The position numbers and the translations under genes were made by a program. From NCBI RefSeq assembly GCF_008728515.1, contig NC_044981.1, positions 5,198,538-5,262,537 of the forward strand: 64,000 bases of DNA. Reading direction: 5' to 3'. Below the pieces are notes generated by a model. The model saw only the letters and a list, made by a program, of their open reading frames with translations, did not search any database and had not been told where the DNA came from. The stretch's first letter is position 1; each line of letters begins with the position of its first letter. Positions 30,741-42,069 of this stretch are shown in pieces. Source of the DNA: Papio anubis (lineage: Eukaryota; Chordata; Mammalia; Primates; Cercopithecidae).

Positions 30741-31713
30741 CTGTTGGTGACTTGTGGTCACTGCGGTGGACACATTCCTGCCCCCAAAGAACCTGGGGGA
30801 TACTGTCAGGTCAATGAGCAGTCCCAATACCTTGTGTTCAGTGATATAATAGGGGATGTATGAATTACTGGAGAGCACATAGCTATGGCATCGAATCCAA
30901 ATTTGAGGACTCTGGGATGGGAGAGGGAGAGTGAGAGGGAGATGGAGAGGAAAAAAAAAAAAGAAAGAGAAAAAGTGTGTGGTGGTACTGCAGAACAACC
31001 TAATCAGCAAAGTACAACCAACCAACACCCCCTAACACAAACTTCAGTGTTGTTTACACATACAGTGGTTCATTGAAAGATCATCAGATAATGGCTTATT
31101 AAAGGATCATCTGAATTTGATGTTAGAAAATCACCTGCCCCTTGTTATCAGGCTGGGATGTGCTACCAAATTCTCTATGCAAATCGCCGGTTGTCTGTCT
31201 GCTGAGGGCTGTCCATACTCAGACAGACTACCATTAGCTCCTCCTAGTTTCCCAGTTGTAATTTACTACTGGCTTTATATTTTACTCTGTAGCTCATCTC
31301 TAGTACTTACTGCATAAAGGCTAATTGATGCAGAGCCATACCTTATCGTTTTAGCTGATTCCTGGCTGTATTCCCTAATTACATATCACAGCTTTCACAA
31401 CGCAGATCTGCATTTATTGCCGTCTCATATATCTTTTCCTGGTTGGTAACTTCATATGGATTTCTCCAGTAGGCAGTTTTTGTTAGGACATTTTTAAGAA
31501 CTCTACTGTAAATTGAGTTTAGCTATTTTGGGAAGGAGATTTGCACAGGACTTAATAGGGGAGAAGTGTTCAGAGGGAGGAAACAGCCTACGTGGAGCTA
31601 GGTGGAGCTGCATAGATGTAAGAAAGCATAAGAAAGTATTGAAAACAGAGAAATGATTTTTATATGTGGTGGAGAAGTGGTAACAGGTGAGCCTAGAGAG
31701 GTAAGTCATTGGT
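30741..31713. other. No gene recognised
   Basis: Unique-looking, with an A/GA-rich tract at 30930-30980. 'gagaggtaagtcatt' at about 31697 is a good donor-like word without a matching upstream frame. Confidence 0.4.
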
Positions 31714-31907
31714 TCAGTGGTTCCTAAACTTTGCTGCACAATGGAGTCACCTGGGAATTTAGAGGAAAATTAAATTAAAAAAAATAAATGAAATAAAATA
31801 ACCTCCCAATCCCTAGCTCCTCCCCACCTCCTGTGCCCCAGACATCGTGACCTAATTGGTATGTAGTGTGCTGGGGCATTGCGAATTATAAAACTTTCTC
31901 AGATTAC
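31714..31907. mobile_element. hAT-Charlie-type MITE (MER5-like) with A-rich interior
   Basis: The left end CAGTGGTTCCTAAACTTTGC and the right end (reverse complement CAGAGGTGCCCACATTTTGC) form imperfect inverted termini. The interior includes 'agtcacctgggaattta' and 'ctaattggtatgtagtgtgctggggcattg'. An A-rich patch at 31770-31800 seems to be extra. Confidence 0.72.
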
Positions 31908-31954
31908 AATGCATAGCAAAATGTGGGCACCTCTGAGCCAGTTTATTAAGCATC

Positions 31955-32345
31955 TTACGAATTAATGCTAAAGCATTTGGATTTTATTCAGAGCGGGATT
32001 TATGGCATCGAGGAACCACTGAAAGTCTTTAACCAGCAGATGTGTAAATTAGAAAGATCCTTCAGATTGCTTTGGTGAAACTGGATTGAGGAGTCTAGGC
32101 TGGAGGCAGTGAACCTGGTTGGAGGTCCCTGAAGGTTAAGGTGGCCCCTTGGAGGAGGGAGTGGCAGTAGAGGTGGAAAGAGGCAGATGGTTAGCTGGGA
32201 TATTGAAGAGGTGGATTCAGCAGAACTGTTTATGGATGGCACGGGTGTGATGGATGGGACAGGTGTGTGGGGGTGGAGGAGAGGGATGAGTTGAGCTTAG
32301 GTGGGTGGGAGCAGGGAGAAAGGGATGATCCTGGGAGATTGCTTC
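31955..32345 (-). mobile_element. L2 LINE fragment, antisense
   Basis: 'ggattttattcagagcggga', 'ccagcagatgtgtaaattagaaagatccttcagattgctt' and 'gtggcagtagaggtgg' follow the antisense L2 order (ggattttattctgagtg..tgacatgatc..gatcactctggctgc..gtggcagtggag). Confidence 0.72.
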
Positions 32346-34339
32346 CATGTTTCAGCAGGGGTCACTCTACCAGACCTGCTGAACCAGGGTGACCAAGTTA
32401 TACTAGTTTCTCCTCTCAAGAGGTAGCTGAGAAAATCCATTAGCTGTTTGCTGAGCACTGACCTTATATGATAAACTGCCTGGAGTCTGTTTTCTTCCAG
32501 GCAGAGGTGATGCCTTGTTCCTCTTCAGTTTGAGTGGGTTTTTTTTTTCTCTAATGATTAATCATCTTATAGCTCATTTGCATGAGACATCTGTGGCCTT
32601 GATTAAGGGGGATTCTCCTCACACTTGTGACCCACGCAGGTCCTGGTCGATATGCGGTTACCACTGGCTCAGTGGCCTCCAGAGAACTTCAGATCTCTTG
32701 TGCGAAGAATGAGAGACAGCTGGGGAAATACAGATTTCATTACTCTTTCATGTAATTGAATTGGAAATACATCTCAGTTTTATCTGAAAAGTTTTTGGAG
32801 AAATGTGAGGCAAATTTTATGTAGCAATCTAGTGTTCTTTGAGAAAGAAATACAACCTCTGTAACAAAAGTTCAGTTGTGTTCTTTCTTTAGGAAAATCC
32901 AATATACAAAAATCTGAATTTACAAAGCAGGCACATTCTGTGTAGAGGTAGTTGGCGGTTGATGATTTTGGTAGCGAGTTCTTGGCTTTGTGAAAAAGAT
33001 GTCCTTTGAGAATCTTTTGTAAAGTAAGTTTTCTATGTTCTTTAAGTGACTTGGATTTTAGGAATAAATTTTTGGAATAAGTAACAGCCTATCTGGGTAT
33101 TATAATGTATATAATCTACTATGTATTGTTATGAGAATCTTGGCCAAGGATTAGCAAGGATTAAGACCCCTTTGCCCCCATATAATGCTAAAATGTCAGA
33201 CAAAGGAAGTCTTCCTTTATGTATACACTGTCTAGCCTTTCCCCATTACTGTGTCTTTGGTATAAAGTTTTCCCATCTCCTTCCTTGCATGCAGTGCCTA
33301 AAGAACTCCATAGTGAAATCGAATCCCTGTGTGTGACATTTTGGTCTGTTGACATCAATGTAATTCTAAAGTCATAAACTGTAAAGAAATTCACTATAGA
33401 TTTATGTAGGTAAGCAAGTAAGTCTTGAAGCCAGAAATCACAGGAGTAAGTGGGAAAATCATTTGATGGTGAGAAAAAGGATCCAGGAGAAATGACGAAA
33501 TCACAATCTAAAAACCAAACAAAACCCATCTACAATCTGAAAAACAGCAAGTTTTTCCCCAGACACCAAAATCTACTCTTGCCAACATATTATTTTGAAT
33601 ATAATGTTTGTTTCATTTCTAAAGGGTATATTGATTTATTTCTTTCTTTTTTGGAGAAGAAAGGAAGGAATAGAGGACGCAGAATACCTCACACATTTGT
33701 GATGGGCTGGTTATAAATGCACGTTCAGAGGCACATGACCATGATAAACTACCATCTAGGAAACTGCTTTATTTAAATGAAGTCATTTCCCTCCTGCTCC
33801 CTTACAGGGCATCGACAAATGAGTGGTGCGTGAGGAAGGGAGAAGCACGTAGTGCTGATGCTCACTGTGTCATCTTGCAGGGGCTTCATCATGGAGAGGG
33901 ATGCTGATGGTGATCCAGACAGCCTAACTGGCAGCCTGAACTGACTAATGGAGCCATCTGCCTGTTGGCTGACATCTGGTTTCAGAATTTATTTATAAAG
34001 AAAGGATCGCTGTAATCAAAACAGCCAGAGAGATTTTAAATGTCAGATGTACTGGGAAAGATTCACTTAGGGTGACTGACGCTGTGGGAGGGATTAGCAG
34101 TTTCTCTAAATGCTTGTATGTGCACAGTGTGTTTCTCCTGTGTGTAAGTAGTACTTTAAGACAGCATGTTATAACAAGGTATTTGAAACAAACATATGTT
34201 TTGGAAGTTATGAACATTGTAAACGTAGAGGACTATAAAACTACTCGAACGACACATTAATAAGCCAAAATATTAATGAGACAAAATGTAAAGAGCTTGA
34301 ACGTCCGTACTCCTGTCCTTGCAATAAGAGAAAAGACTG
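32346..34339. other. No gene recognised apart from one candidate exon
   Basis: Mostly unique-looking and AT-rich. The 113-aa minus frame at 33188-33529 lacks any recognised domain. A short acceptor-bounded frame at 33881-33944 is listed separately. Confidence 0.4.
33881..33944 (+). other. Candidate terminal exon (unidentified)
   Basis: The acceptor-like GTGTCATCTTGCAG (33867-33880) is followed by one leftover base and an open frame reading GFIMERDADGDPDSLTGSLN, then TGA at 33942-33944. The composition is protein-like and the neighbourhood is free of repeats. Without homologues or transcript data it may equally be chance. Confidence 0.2.
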
Positions 34340-35330
34340 AGAAAACTGAAAATCAATGACTCTTCCTAGACCCATGGGAGAACTGAGGTGACTGGGTAAA
34401 CTGCTTCCCTGAGAAATGGAGAGAGGATACCTGGAATGGACAGGTTACCAGAAATAGAAGTCCAGGAGCAGAACCTCACTCCAACCCCCTATACTAGTGG
34501 GAACAGATAAGCTATAATTGATGAATTGCTGGGGGCCCAGCATGCACTGACTTTGAGGGTTAAAGACCGTGGGGCCCAGCGTTAGGGGAGCCGCCACACT
34601 TCCATGAATTTTAGTTCCAGGAGTCTCACCAGTGTCTCACCAAAATCCTACTTGTTTCTGGCAGAGGGAGGGGGAAAGTAACCATTTTGAAATATATCCA
34701 GAACAGGCTTTTCTCTTTAACAAAAGCCTGCTCTCAAACTATTTACCAAAGCCCAGCAGACTTAGCTTTTATCGGAGTCTAACTGACCCAAGGGATGGGA
34801 AATGCCCAGCTCTTGTCCCCTTCTAGCCTTCCTGTCTCCATTAAGGGGGAAAAATAAAGCTGAGACCCACTTGTGAAGGGCACAGCCCGGTACCTAATCA
34901 CACTCACCTCCTCTCACACTCACCTCCACATCAGTTAGGCTCTTGTGTGGTAACGGGATTACAGTGAAAAGTAATGCAAGGGTTAAAGGAGACCAAACAA
35001 GAATACTGTAGGAAATTTTAGCCTCCGGCATCTACAGTTACAGCAAACAGTAAAAACAGCTAACTCCTACTCAGATAAACAGAAAACCTCACACCAAAAG
35101 CCTGTTTACCTCAGTTCTTTTACATAATAGGTTCTGTCTAATATTCGACAAAAAATTACAAGGCATGCTAAAAGGCAGAAAGCACAGTCTGAAGAGGCAG
35201 AGCAACCCACAGGCCTAGACTCAGGCAGAGGTTTTTGAATTATCAGAGCAGTAATGTAAAGTAACTAATATTAATATGCTTGGGGTGCTCATGGAAAAAG
35301 GGGAAGCATACACGTGCTACTACAGTTCAG
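34340..35330 (+). mobile_element. L1M 5'-end fragment (5' UTR / ORF1 start), sense
   Basis: Contains the L1M leader blocks 'ttaggggagccgcc', 'gtaatgcaagggttaaaggagaccaaa', 'tttagcctccggcatctacag', 'gacaaaaaattacaaggcatgctaaaaggcagaaag' and 'gactcaggcagagg', in consensus order. Most L1 copies lack the 5' end, so this is an uncommon survivor. It is interrupted or ended by the Alu at 35372. Confidence 0.7.
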
Positions 35331-35371
35331 ACTCGAGTTCGTGGCTTTCCTGTAAACATAAATTAATACCA

Positions 35372-35670
35372 GGCCAGGCTGCGTGTGGTGGTTCATGCCT
35401 GTAATCCCAGCACTTTGGGAGGCTGGGGCAAGAGGATTGTCTGAGCCCAGGAGTTTGAGACCAGCCTGGGCGACATGGCAAAACCCCATCTCTGCAAAAA
35501 TACAGAAATTAGCTGAGCATGGTGACGTGGGCCTGCAGTTGCAGCTACTCGGAAGGCGGAGGCAGGAGGATCTCTTGAGCCAGGTGGTCCAGGCTGCAGT
35601 GAGCCATGATTATGCCACTATGCTCCAGCTTGGGCAACAAAGCAAAGACCCTATCTCAGAAAAAAAGGAA
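35372..35670 (+). mobile_element. Alu, sense, old (AluJ-like)
   Basis: GGCCAGGCTGCGTGTGGTGG to an A/G-rich tail. Perfect 12-bp TSD AAATTAATACCA at 35360-35371 and 35671-35682. Confidence 0.95.
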
Positions 35671-35952
35671 AAATTAATACCAGCCAAACAAATTTTTTGC
35701 AGACAAGTTTTAGTAGGCTTGTGGCTTGAGGAGCAGTCACAAGGGAGCAGCGTCCAGGAAAGGGGTCTCCGTGCTGTCTCTCTGGAGGGCTTCATTCTTA
35801 TCATTTTCAGGAAGTTGAGGCGGGGAAAGGAGCAACATATAGACATGTAGAGGTGGGGAACTTTTCACACCTGTGCAGTACATGGGTTACGTGTCTCATT
35901 AGCCTGTTAAATCTCCACCCTTGGGTCTGATTTTTAGTATTTTAACAAGATA

Positions 35953-36264
35953 GGCCAGGTGCGGTGGCTCACTCCTGTAATCCCAGCACTTTGGGAGGCC
36001 AAGGCGGGAGGATCATGAGGTCAGGAGTTAGAGACCAGCCTGGCCAATATGGTGAAGCCCTGTCTCTACTAAAAATACAAATATTAGCCGGGCATGGTGG
36101 GCGCCTGTAGTCCCAGCTACTCAGGAGGCTGAGGCAGGAGAATCGCTTGAACCAAGGAGGTGGAGCTTGCAGTGAACCAAGATCGCACCACTGCACTCCA
36201 GTCTGGGCGACAGAGTGAGACTCCATCTCAAGAAAAAACAAACAAACAACCCCAAAAAACCCCC
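35953..36264 (+). mobile_element. AluS, full length, sense
   Basis: GGCCAGGTGCGGTGGCTCAC to a tail of AAAC/CCCC variants. TSD AACAAGATA at 35944-35952 and 36265-36273. Confidence 0.94.
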
Positions 36265-36372
36265 AACAAGATAATGAGGAAAAACTTGGTGGAAGGTCAG
36301 TGCTGGAGTCCGTCTTGTCTTTAGCTGACTGGATCTGGTCAGGTTTTTATCAGGAGTGCCAGAGTCTCACTA

Positions 36373-36821
36373 TGTTACCAGTTGAGGGTAGTTGTCCAGA
36401 TTCTTGGCATCTTAGAGAGTTGGACAAAAAGCACAAACAAAGCAAGGCAGCAAAAGCAGAGATTTATTTTAAATGAAAGTACGCTACACAGAGTGGGAGC
36501 AGGCTCCAGCAAGTTGCTCAGCCTCAGTTACACAATTTTCTTGGGTTTAAATACCTTCTAGAGCTTTCCCATTGGCTCACTCTTTTCAAATGAAGTAGTG
36601 GCCCACGACCAGTCTGATTGGTTGTGGGAGGGGAAGAGTAGGTCCGCAACCCGTCTGATTGGTTGCAGGAGGGGACCAATCAGAGGTACTTTCATTTCCG
36701 ACTGCCAGTCAGCAACTGCCAGGCAGAAAAGGGCGTGGTTGAAAAGGGAGTAGCCTCTGATATCCACTCAGCATGCATCGGCCTTAGGTTCCCTGCCTCC
36801 AGACCCTATTGTCCTGTCTCA
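36373..36821 (-). mobile_element. ERV1-class LTR, antisense, same family as 6644-7270
   Basis: Minus strand starts TGAGACAGGAC and ends GGTAACA. It shares with the 6.6-kb copy the CCAAT palindromes, a TATTTAAACCC TATA-like box, the 'tttgtttgtgctttttgtccaa' U5 and the 'gccaagaatctggaca' end. Here an intact AATAAA lies in the R region (plus strand tttatt near 36462). Only two CCAAT units with a 41-bp period are present. Flanking 4-mers (ACTA and GCTT) do not match, so the insertion edges have changed or the partner LTR is lost. Confidence 0.8.
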
Positions 36822-36904
36822 GCTTCAGCAACCTGCTAAGAAGTAACTCAAGGAGATAAGTGGTTAGGTCTTCCTTATGGTTGGGAATTCTGCTTGGTCA
36901 GCTA

Positions 36905-37630
36905 TGTTAGGAGGGGTTGTTAGAGTAGATAGCTATCCAGACATGAGCAGGTGGAGAGGCCCCCTGCACCCTCCCAGGAATGTCAGGTGACCATCAGGTG
37001 ATAGGAAGTTGTTACACTGTCTGTCTAAAATAATAATTGGTCACTACTGGTGCTAGGGAAAGGCAGTCTCCCAATAGGTAGAGGACCCCTGAGCTTTTGA
37101 TGAGTAGCTTCCTGATAAGATCTCAGGAGTTGGGCAGGTGGGCTCCAGCATGCACACTAAGAGGTAAAATGATGGATTTTAACTGGTATATAGCCTTCCT
37201 TTAGGAACACTCTACTGGTAAGGGAAAAATGCCTCAAATGAGCATGTGCACAACTTCAGTAAACATACTATGCATGTGGCCCCTCCCAAGTGCTGGTAGG
37301 CCACTGCTTTTGCAGACAGCCCACCCCAAGGAAAAATTAAGGGAGGAGAAATGCCAACTTCGGACCATGCCAGTGTATAAAACCCCAAGTCAAGGGTGAG
37401 ACAGTGCTCATGGATCTCTCAAGTTGCCTACTTGACCCTCTTCCACGTGTCCTTTACTTCCTTCTGTTCCTGCTCTAAAACTTAATAAACTCTCACTCCT
37501 TTCTAAAAGTTGCTGTGGTCTGTCACTCTGCCTTATGCCCCTTGGCAGAATTCTTTCTTCCGAGGAGGAAAGAATCGAGTTGCTGCAGATCTGTATGGAT
37601 TAGTTGCTGGTAACGGGAAGCTTTCTGTTA
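36905..37630 (+). mobile_element. ERV1-type LTR, sense (MER49/MER4-like; family uncertain)
   Basis: A TG start at 36905 (TGTTAGGAGGGG), 'ctcccaggaatgtcaggtgaccatcaggtgatagg', 'gtctgtctaaaataataattgg' and 'ccagtgtataaaacccc' (TATA at about 37376), then AATAAA near 37483 and a T/C-rich U5. A different family from the antisense LTR 84 bases to its left. The 3' edge is approximate. Confidence 0.7.
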
Positions 37631-38555
37631 CCTAACCTGGATCAGCTTAAAGGGAGGCAAGAAGGTAGGGGTGGGAAATTCCTAAGCAGGAAAGCATTCA
37701 AGATGTGGCCAGACTGCTTCTAACAACCTATACTTAGATGTGGGAACAAAGAAATGACTGAAAGTTGGGATTTATAATTAGAAGGGAAACAGAGTGTAAA
37801 AGTTTGGAAAATTTGCGCTCTACCCATGTGGGAAAGAAAGAAAAAGCAAGTGCTTTCCTGAAGATGTTCTTTAGAACACACAATGCTTGGGATAATGCCA
37901 CTCGATAAATAGATCCCAAGGTCAAGTTGGTGCAGAAAATGCAAATGTCCATCGTGACTCTAAAAAGGAGAAGAGTCCATGGGTTTCCAGAAGGTTTGGG
38001 CAACTTTTCACTTGAGCGTCTGGAGAAACTGGGCGCACCTTGGGAAACACCTTTCCAGTGTTCCAGTGGCATGGATGTTCCCTGGCTGGTCTAACAGATG
38101 GATCTCCCTGAAGATCTGCTGCTCTCCAGGGAGATCAACACAAGCTAGAAGCAGCTGGAGGGAGGGGCTGCAGAAGTGTTAATGATGGCAGGCCACAAAC
38201 AGAGTAAGAGGAGCTGTCCAGAGGACTGAGGGTCACCTCTGCTGACTGACCATCCATTAGTTCTGTGCTGGGGACCAAGCCCTTCAGCTCCCCAAGTGCC
38301 AGCTTTCTGCTGTGGCTGAAAAGCACCTGCTTCTTTCTTTCCTCCTTTGCATTCTTTGGACCTCTTAAGGTGGTATTGTGACTTGTATGAATTTTAACAT
38401 CAACATTTATTTTCATAGCTGTAATATTGGTGGGAGAAAGTAGGAATTCTTGATAGGGAGAGGAGAAGTTAGAAAATAATTGATGTATTTTGGTACGTCA
38501 AGCCTTGAGAAAATGATGCTTTCTAAGACTTTCGTTTTCAGTGTCAGAGGCAGTT
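37631..38555. other. No gene recognised
   Basis: Unique-looking. The 112-aa minus frame at 37734-38072 has no recognised domain. Confidence 0.4.
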
Positions 38556-38825
38556 TGTTAGTTCATTTAAGCTGCTGTAACGGCAGCAGCATAATATGAG
38601 TGACTTTTGAACAACAGAAATTTATTTCTCACAGTTCCAGAGGCTGAGAAGTTCAACACCAAGGCACCAGGAGATTAGGTGTCTGGTGAGGGCTCATTTC
38701 TCGTAGATGGCACCTTCTACCTGTGCCCTCATGTGGTGGTGGTGGGGGCCAAGCTAACTCCCTGGGTCCTCTGTTACAAGAGCATTAATCTCATTCATGA
38801 GGGCTCTGCCATTTAGACCACAGCA
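38556..38825 (-). mobile_element. MLT1-type LTR (MaLR), antisense, partial
   Basis: 'tgttagttcatttaagctgctgtaac', 'acaacagaaatttatttctcacagttccagaggctgagaagttcaa' and 'agatggcaccttctacctgtgccctcatgtgg' are MLT1 antisense landmarks. The distal part is missing. Confidence 0.8.
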
Positions 38826-39874
38826 GGAAGCTGGCTGAATTTTGTTAGAGAAAGTTACATAAGATTCATCTCTCAGCTATATTGGAAATGTCAAGGTTAC
38901 CAATGAGCGCAGGTCATTTAGAAAGGATCTGACCTTCTCTTGGACATCAAAGCAATAAAAAAAATTATGGATTTCTCCTGATTCCATAAAGCCTTTGTTC
39001 TTGGGTCACTTGTACAAAGTGATCATTGCCCCAGTTACTCTCCTGATGTCACTATGTACCTTCCAGGTGTTAATTTCAGTAAGTATTTCATTTGTGTTTT
39101 TCATGATGCTCAGACTTCTAAAATCCTATGGGTAGAAAAGGACTTTACACATGATGGCAGATGGTGCATTGGACTTGATGTGTTCTTGCACTGTTTGTAG
39201 AAGTAGCCTTTAAGGTGGATCTGGAAGGATGGGTGGAGCTTCTGCATGAAGAGGAGAGGAAACAGTGTGAGCAGAGGGTGGAGTGTGGCCTGTGTGATGT
39301 GTTGGGGGAAGCATTCCTGTGTTTATTTATCTTTCTCTCTTGTCATAATTTGAGTGTGGCCTCTGTGCCTTGTAGGAGACAAGGTTAGGACTGTGCAGGG
39401 GTGAAGAGGTGAGGCTGTTCAGTCAGGGACATTTGCACTAAACTTTGCTGTAATTACTTCATCCCCATTTGGTAGGTATCTTCTATGTTTAACTCACACC
39501 CTAGTGTCATTTTTCATCCATATAGAAATGTATCATATAAAGTGCTTAAAAGATTGTCTCTACAATCAAATCTGGTTAAGTGCGGGAACCTCCAGATGCT
39601 ACCCTTTCCTCCCTCATCCACTAAATCTGCCTCATATTTTGATTGCTTTTAGGAAGTCAAGTAGCCGTTTCCTGTAATCTTTAGTAAAGATTAACTAGAT
39701 ACTTGATCACCCGCTTTCACATGTGTGTTATGACACACACAGAGTAGAGCTATTCAAAATTTATGGTGTGGTGGGACATAAATTATGTCTTACATTATTT
39801 CCAACCAGCTCTTGGTGCTAAAACCTTTTGTAGATGAGGCTGGTTTGAGGCAAGAATTGAAGGACAGGTTCATT
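38826..39874. other. No gene recognised; short L2-like patch
   Basis: 39190-39300 ('ctttaaggtggatctggaaggatgggtgg..ttctgcatgaagaggaga') resembles antisense L2 but is short. The remainder is unique-looking. Confidence 0.4.
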
Positions 39875-39985
39875 TATTGACCACATGCTATTTGTACCTG
39901 TTATATTTTAGGTTTTGCTAGAGAATGAACAATAATGGTGACCAAAAACAAACACGTGTTTACAATCTGATGAGGCAGGCAAACT
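39875..39985 (-). mobile_element. L2 3'-tail fragment, antisense
   Basis: 'tattgaccacatgctatttg..ttctagagaatgaacaataatggtgaccaaaaacaaac...gtttacaatctgatg' recalls the antisense L2 end. Confidence 0.5.
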
Positions 39986-40009
39986 TTCATCAAATAGTCA
40001 TATAAATAT

Positions 40010-40320
40010 AAATTTAACATGGGAAGCAACTTAAATGTCCAATAGGGAAATGATGAAACAAACTGTCATTTTGTTTTGGCTTAATGTTAGGTAGCCACTG
40101 AAATTATTTCCAAGAATTATAAAATGATTTTAATAACACTGGATAGTTTAAAAGTTTGATAATAAAAGTACAGAGTATAATCTTTTATAAAAACAAATTC
40201 ATGTTTGCCAATGTATAGAAAAGTTGGTTATGAACCACAGTGAACAGTGTTTATCCCTGGTGATATGATGAGGAAGCATAGAGCATGTTCTCATTAAGGA
40301 GTAAGTTTTTTTATTTTTTA
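40010..40320 (+). mobile_element. L1ME-like 3' end, sense
   Basis: 'gcaacttaaatgtccaatagggaaatgatgaaacaaa', 'gtagccactgaaat', 'acagagtataatcttttataaaaac' and 'aacagtgtttatccctggtgatatgatgagg' follow the old L1 3' end in order. Confidence 0.72.
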
Positions 40321-41595
40321 ACTAGAATGAAGGTAGATTGTTTCCATTGCCTGAATTTACAGTTAAATGCATTGGCTGCTTTAAGTGAGGAACTAAAGCT
40401 TTAGCATGTATTCTTTTTCTTTCTTTGGTTTGTTTCCTTTTGGTTGTAATAGGGTGAGTGGTAAGATTAGGGTCCTGGAGGGCTCATCTTGTTGTGTGGG
40501 ACCCTTGTTGTTCTGGTGAAAGCCCTCACACAGAGGGACAGTGGGGCTTGCAGAGATGTGACCTTCGGGCACTAATTCCCTTTTATTGCCTGCCTAAGCA
40601 GGATTCACCTTCCTCTATATGGTGTTTATTTTGGTTTTGATTTTGTCTGCTGTTTTGAAAGACAAAAACTTGTGTTCAGAGAGAAAGCTTTAGAAGTGTT
40701 TCCAGTGATGATTAGAGTTTGATAAGTGAGTATTCCTGGACATCTGATTACTCTCTTTGTTATTGATCAATACATGGATTGTTCTGATTAGTTTCATCAT
40801 TTCACAGCAATAGCTCCCATCTTCAGTCCTACCAAAAACGATTGTTTTATTTGAAAGCTTTCTTTTGCAAGCAACTAGTGCATTATTACTTTTATCAATT
40901 TAATAACAATTAAATCTGTGTTTCCAGGTTTTAATTTTTTTTTTATTAAACATCTATACATTTTGAGGGGAAAATTAAAAATAATTATTTTGGAAGTACT
41001 CATCATATACTCATAGATATAGATATTGGATATTATAGGGCATATAATTTATTTTTTATAAAATGCAAAGATTCTAGATTTTTCTCTGATCTGTAAAATG
41101 CCACCCCTCAAAAAAGTTTTTCTTTGTTTATGCTCCATAATTTATTTATTTTAAAGACCCACTGGGTCATTTAAAGTGAGAGAGCTTTGTTAGACTGAGG
41201 ATAATGGTGCATAATCCTGTCTTTTATGACATCTTCGACTTAACCTTCTTTGCACAATAGAGACCCCAAGGTTTGGCCTTAGGAAGCCTGGGTTGTTCTT
41301 ATGTTATGATTTGAGAGATGCTGAAAAAACCTCCTGCTGCTTTCCTTGTACCTCAGATTATACAATTAGAGACGTAGGCTTTGAAGTCTTGACTTTTCAT
41401 TATGAGTTTCTGTTAAAATATGACAATTAGGATGTAAAGGAACTGCCATCCAGAATCTTACCAAGGTTTCTACCACCAACTGAGAGGACAGAATAGAATG
41501 ATCCAGTGACGGAAGGACTCATCCCTGCTGGGCCTGAGGGAAGAGCTGGAGGGAAGCTGGCTTCCTCAAGTACTTTCCAGAGCTGATCCTGGTTC
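40321..41595. other. No gene or clear repeat recognised
   Basis: AT-rich unique-looking sequence. Confidence 0.45.
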
Positions 41596-42069
41596 TGTAG
41601 TTGATAGAGCAGGAGTATCACCATCTTGGACAAGCACTGTCATTTTAAAATTCACCTTGATCAAAAACCACCTGAATTCAAAGGGCATCAGCCTAATGGC
41701 TAAGGTCAGCACGACCATAAACCACAAATAACATCTTCAACCAGAAATATTCCAAACTCCTCCCTGACCAGAGACATTATAGCCCCAAGATAATCCCCCT
41801 CCAGTCGGGAAGATGCTAGCTCCCAAGATAACTTCCCCTCCTCCCAGAGACATTCCAACCTGTCATAAAACTTCTCCCTCACATGGAAACATGCCAAGCT
41901 TGTGATAGACCCCCTCACCCTAAAACCAATATATACTCTTAGTCTGTAAGAGAAAGCGCTCCTGAGTGAAATCAGCCAGAAGCCCCTCTCCGGTTTTATC
42001 TAAAGTAAACCAGTCTTTAACTGTCAAGCCGCAGTTCGTGTTTCTTTCCTCTTGTTTTAGCTCTTAACA
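41596..42069 (+). mobile_element. ERV1-type LTR, sense (family uncertain)
   Basis: Starts about TGTAGTTGATAGAGCAGG and includes 'ccatcttggacaagcactgtcattttaaaattcacc', a TATA region 'aaaaccaatatatactctt' near 41920, 'cctctccggttttatctaaagtaaacc' and a T/C-rich end '..tagctcttaaca'. The layout matches an LTR with TATA box, R and U5. No matching TSD found. Confidence 0.6.
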
